DNA of 64,000 bases, taken from the NCBI GenBank assembly GCA_026874595.1, contig CM049322.1:56544386-56608385 (forward strand), given 5' to 3'. Shown here in pieces: positions 59,817-64,000 of this stretch (positions are counted from its first letter, which is position 1; each line of letters begins with the position of its first letter). The notes below the pieces were generated by a model that did no database searches, was not told the origin of the DNA, and worked only from the letters and a program-made list of their open reading frames with translations. This DNA comes from Sipunculus nudus (Eukaryota > Annelida > Sipuncula > Golfingiida > Sipunculidae). The position numbers and the translations under genes are program-made.

Positions 59817-62800
59817 TCAATGGACACTTGGTGTATTATTTAGTAAAGTGTCAATATTTCGAATCCTCTGCAGATAATTCTGCCTCTTTTCCCTGAGATC
59901 ACGCATTAGCTCATCCTCCTTGAATTCTTCTTCGTCTGAAGCCACTGCTTGTTCCAAGTCTACAAAAACAGTTTGAAGGAAGATTAGACATTGTAGCATG
60001 TCATGACCACATTTGTAGTTGTTCGCATTTGTAAAACTATTTCCATTCTTATTGATTTAGTCAAAAAAAAAAACTCCAAATTTGCCAAACTGCCAAATAA
60101 TTTTCTATAACTGTCAAGCCCTTGCCCCTTAGCTTCAGGAATAATCAGCATTGTGTCTGATAAAGCTCCTTCTGTTTGTTTAAATAGGTAGGGATTAGCC
60201 AATCAGATGTTAAATACGTAGGAATTAGCCAATCAGATGTTGAATAGGTAGGGATTAGCCAATCAGATGTTAAATAGGTAGGGATCAGCCAATCAGATGT
60301 TATTTAACTAGTATTTCACCCTGACTTTTGACCTTGCTTGCTTTATATAGTGCTGAAAGATTAAATATTATTATAAACAAAGTCTGGTGGCACAACCTGG
60401 GTGTTTATTCAGTATAAAAGCCCATATCTCAGGATAGGCTCAAAGAAAAAGGCTGCAATTTATGTATGTCCATAAATCTTGGATCTCTCCATCTCCCACT
60501 CAAGACTGGTGGCGCCACCTACAATCATTTTAATGTGAAGTCCATCCTTGCATTTGCCATCTGTTCATCTTAGTAGTCAATTCAATGTATTTGGCTAAAA
60601 TTATGCATGTCCATCTTATATACCTTCATCTCATAGTCAAGACTGTTGACGCCATCTGTAATCATATTTGCATGGCATTCATCCATTTGTTTGAAAACTG
60701 CACATGTATGAGGAGTTTAATCTCTGATGCCACAAATTCGGAGTCACACCATGTCAGGAACATCCCTTACTTTACCCATGCCTCTGTGATTTGGCAGATA
60801 CATGAAGGTCATTTGTTGACTGCCTGTTTTCTTGTTTCAATTTCCCGCAACCAGTGTTGCAGAGTGTGAGTTACAGCCCTGTGTGGCCATAACCAAGTCT
60901 GTGTCATCACCCTCAAACTGTGAGATGGGCTGTGGTAAAAAACTGTTAAAGGCCTTATATTACCTTAAATTCCAGGTAGAACAACACCTGAACTGTCATG
61001 AAATATTTGGTAAAAAAACAGGAAATATTAAACAAGGGACCCATGGGTCACGGCCCTCAGTTGATTATTTTTAAATTTTAGCAAATGCAAGATATAGCTG
61101 ATTTTTTTTAAATTTTAGCAAATACATCATATACATATTTCTATTGTTTTTTTTTTATAAATTAGCATTTGAAAAGCTAAGAGGAAATGGCCATGCTATC
61201 TGTTGATAATGAAATACTAAATACATGCTTGCCAAACTAATACTGTGCACTATAATGGACTATACCAAAGATACAGGAGCCTCTCAGGATCAAATATCAA
61301 GTATCAGTATTTTAGCGAAGTGACAGTAATATGTGCACAAAAAAAACCCCACTCAACTGGGAATGTATGGACCCACGTCAATTATGCGCAAAAACATATA
61401 TGTCTCCACCCCCCCCCCCCCCAAATAGGCCATCCCAAAACATTAGGGGTAAAATATGCACTCATCTTAAAACAATGATTCTAGATTTCAGCAGATTTTA
61501 CCTTGAAGGTTAAGGTGAATGCGTTTGGAGATCCAACAAGATTTTGGCAGAAAGAACTGGTGTGTCAAATTTGAAGAAAAATCTTCAGTACTTCCACAGT
61601 TATGGGGGTCACAAGAATCCTAGAATTACATAAATTTGGCCTTGAAGATCAAGGTCTCGGTCGCCAGTACAAAAACATTCCGAGGACAAGTTGTGTGTTG
61701 AATGCGAGGGGAAAATATGCAATACTTTATGAGTGAGACATAATAAGGGAGAATATGGAGACTGAGTATTACCTGAAGTTAACGGCAGAACAGATGGCGG
61801 AGGTCCTGTTACCATTTAGTCTTTGAGACCCAACTTCAGACCCGATGTCCTACTCCCTCACCCTGACTTTTCATAATTTGTTCACCATCATAAGAAAATG
61901 TTTGATTACAAACCTGCTAGGGGTACTGGTGATGGCTGACTCGGTGGAGATGGCTGAACCTCCATACTAGAGGTAACGGAGGTCATGGAGCTGGCTGTAC
62001 GATCCAGCAGCCTCTCTGATACCACCTGAATAAAGAATTTAACTTTACTAATAATACAGTGTTGTACATCAAGGCAAAAGAAATGAAGATAACCAGTTAT
62101 ATAAGTAAGTGTGCCATTATAAAGGTTTTTTATACTTGGAGCACTATTAACACTCTGTACAAACAGGTGGCCAATGAGCCATGATGCTCAGCTGAATTTG
62201 AAACATTACCAAGGCACTGACCCTTAAATATAGGTCACAGTGACCTAATTATCTTGGGGTTTACAAGTACAGTTTACCAGAACCATCTGCATGAAATTAT
62301 ACTGATAATGAATGCTCTCTATATTTCCTCACCTGGCCTATTGCACTGTCAACAGCTCCTCTTTGGCTTGTAACCTTTTGAGACTTGGGTATGGTCTTTT
62401 TTCCTTTTCCCTTCTCTTGATCATTAGTTTTCCCTCTACCACTGTCTCTGCCATCAGTAGACTGTTCCCTCCTCCTTGAAGTACTTGGCTTAGTTTCTTC
62501 TTCGTATTTCCTGTCATAATGCGGCCGATGCCTGTTGTATTTGTGTTCTTTAGCTGTATCTCGCTGCTCAGAGTAAATTTTCTCAGATTCATCTGTGTGC
62601 GTAGTGTATTTTTTGCTGACTGATTTAACAGGTCTTTGTTTTAATTGTTTGTGTTTTATTTTTGCTGAGTCATCATCAGTTTCTATGGATGATGTGCCAG
62701 AATCCCCCTCAAACTGCAGTCTTCCCTTTACAGTATCTAAGACATCCTGACTACGCATTGCAGAGTTTACATCATTTACTGCAGCGGGATGAGAATGCTC

Positions 62801-64000
62801 TCTCTCTGGAACCTGATGTATATCCGAGGCATAATCCTGGCTTCTTGTCACAGGCTGACCATATTTGGTTACGCCTTCCATGTTGCCATGGGAGTGGGGT
62901 GGAAATTCATGGCTATCTGCCAGGTCATGTCCATATTTGGATTGCCCTGCCACAACACTAGAACGGGGTGGGAATTCATGGCTTCCTGCCAAGTCTGGTC
63001 CATATTTGGAAGGCACTGGGTGGAAATGTACAAACTGGGAGCTGGAGGGTAATTCCTGGCTCCCTGCCAAAGTCTGCCCATATTTGGTAATCCCTTGCTC
63101 ATTTTTGTGATCTGTTGGATTGGGGCATGGAAGGATATCACATATGAGGTGGTGATGAGGCTGCATGTCACCATGGTAACCAGTGCCCTTTCTGGGAAGA
63201 TGGGGGCTGGCTATTGGACTGTGTGTCGGCTTCTCATGTGCTTTATCATCTGGCTGCGGTAGTGGCTGCTGTGAAGGCTAAAAAGGAAATGGTAAAGTAA
63301 AAGTAAAGTTGCAGGTTTTAAGTCCCCTTCCCAATACCTGGATCAGAAGACTTAACAATGTACTTCTAAGTGGTTGGACTTAATGCGGTACCCATCTGTA
63401 ATGCTGGGTAGACATAAGCACACTTGTGGCTGAGACCTGGCATAATGGTCTTAATGAAGAAGTGAAAGGCTACGGGATTGGAACCCATGACCACTTGATC
63501 ACAAGTCCAGCACCTTTGCCATATCAATATCACACTCCACGGGAACATATCCACTGGGGCTATAATACTTTTCTTTACAAAAGCATAAAATATATTTGAA
63601 TAAAAATGGATTTTAATGAAAATATGAGTGTAAAGTACAGTCAAGTTTGAACTTTATTCATTCATTTAAAAAAAGGTGAGTATTCTTGAAGAATCTTGCA
63701 CATATCTACACATTACTGTATCCATTAGTTTTATTAATTCAATGTGAAAAGAGCCAACTAACCTTCATGAACAGTCTTAAAATATGTGTAAAATATCATT
63801 TATCCACATGTAGGCAGCTTTGTAGGGTGCTAAAAAAAGAGTCAAATCTAACAATGAAGAGACGCCATCAATTAAGCCCACTCCGTAAGAATGGGAGGCT
63901 AAGTTAGGAATTTACCTGTGGAGCTGTGGATTTCTGTGGTGCTGCAGTAAACGCTACATTTCCTGGCCGCCCTGGACTTCCTGGTTGTTGGCCATTAACA
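59817..64000 (-). CDS. 3' part of a low-complexity protein gene with a coiled-coil end (gene 4)
   Basis: I do not recognise the family. Four exons join in phase on the minus strand: 63916-64000 (runs off the window edge), 62333-63277 (945 nt), 61914-62025 and 59817-59959 with the stop; borders are GT-AG. The visible 427 or so residues start with a Pro/Gln/Gly segment (PGSPGRPGN, QQPLPQPDD). About four diverged repeats of KYG..LAGSxEFP follow at roughly 24-residue spacing (genomic about 63085 to 62830). Next comes a strongly charged Lys/Arg/Ser/Asp stretch and a Ser/Pro segment (MEVQPSPPSQPSPVP). The C-terminus is acidic then helical (EEEFKEDELMRDLREKRQ...RIRNIDTLLNN), likely a coiled coil. 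A disordered scaffold or cytoskeletal/centrosomal protein is conceivable, but nothing proves it. The start is outside the window. Confidence 0.85.
60181..60300. repeat. Four 30-bp tandem repeats, each with a CCAAT box
   Basis: The unit TAAATAGGTAGGGATTAGCC followed by AATCAGATGT repeats four times with three or four substitutions. Each copy holds AGCCAATCAG, a perfect NF-Y type CCAAT element. It lies in the last intron of gene 4. Confidence 0.95.
60410..60640. repeat. Fragment of the 39.6-40.5 kb dispersed family
   Basis: Shares CCATATCTCAGGATAGGCTC, GGTGGCGCCACCTACAATCAT and CCATCTGTTCATCT phrases with the copy at 39630-40555. Confidence 0.5.
63430..63545 (-). repeat. tRNA-derived SINE head, fragment
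   Basis: On the minus strand GGCAAAGGTGCTGGACTTGTGATC then GGTCATGGGTTCCAATCCCGTAGCC shows A- and B-box-like segments; the part GCTGGACTTGTGA is shared with the SINE at 39195. It is not an intact tRNA (no cloverleaf acceptor stem seen). Confidence 0.55.

Overview
This window is animal nuclear DNA. It is AT-rich, with small phase-consistent exons separated by long GT-AG introns, and it is packed with dispersed repeats, hairpin elements and microsatellites. The repeat character (many copies of an element rich in AGGTCA-type sequence, A/B-box SINEs, small TIR elements with TA ends) together with TOMM40 and ZPR1 proteins that are clearly metazoan but diverged from vertebrates suggests a lophotrochozoan, most likely a bivalve mollusc. 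That taxon is an inference and was not searched.

Layout. (1) 0.15-8.3 kb, + strand: a spliced gene of unknown function (coding exons 551-677, 1902-2089, 2195-2395, an alternative or stop-bearing exon 3950-4081, 4542-4616, 5231-5297, 8028-8107), with a 181-bp satellite in its last intron. (2) 8.3-13.9 kb: repeats only, including a long palindrome. (3) 13.9-25.4 kb, - strand: a complete seven-coding-exon TOMM40 gene (338 aa, 25149 down to 15271). Downstream of its stop lie a CTCF-like motif array and an unexplained 138-codon open frame. (4) 25.3 kb: a compact promoter with NRF1-, ETS- and CCAAT-type motifs. (5) 25.6-38.4 kb: a repeat-filled stretch with a TTAA-flanked element, a long run of dispersed repeats, and a 5.97-kb Ty3/Gypsy LTR retrotransposon (29885-35858). 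Its LTRs differ at only 3 of 335 positions, yet its reading frames are broken. (6) 38.4-56.8 kb, + strand: a complete 13-coding-exon ZPR1 gene (452 aa) with SINEs, TIR elements and minisatellites in its introns. (7) 56.8-59.8 kb: intergenic, with one TIR element. (8) 59.8-64 kb, - strand: the 3' part of a low-complexity, coiled-coil-ended protein gene that runs off the right edge.

TOMM40 is the channel of the mitochondrial outer-membrane import machinery. ZPR1 is a nuclear/cytoplasmic zinc-finger protein. They are arranged head to head about 13 kb apart, and a possible upstream non-coding ZPR1 exon in the TOMM40 promoter would make that promoter bidirectional, but this is unproven.

I found no new biochemical system. 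The observations most worth checking are local: partial duplications at two TOMM40 exon edges, an in-frame stop at the end of an otherwise coding-like exon in gene 1, motif arrays (CTCF-like, CCAAT) embedded in tandem repeats, and the conflict between young LTRs and broken frames in the retroelement.
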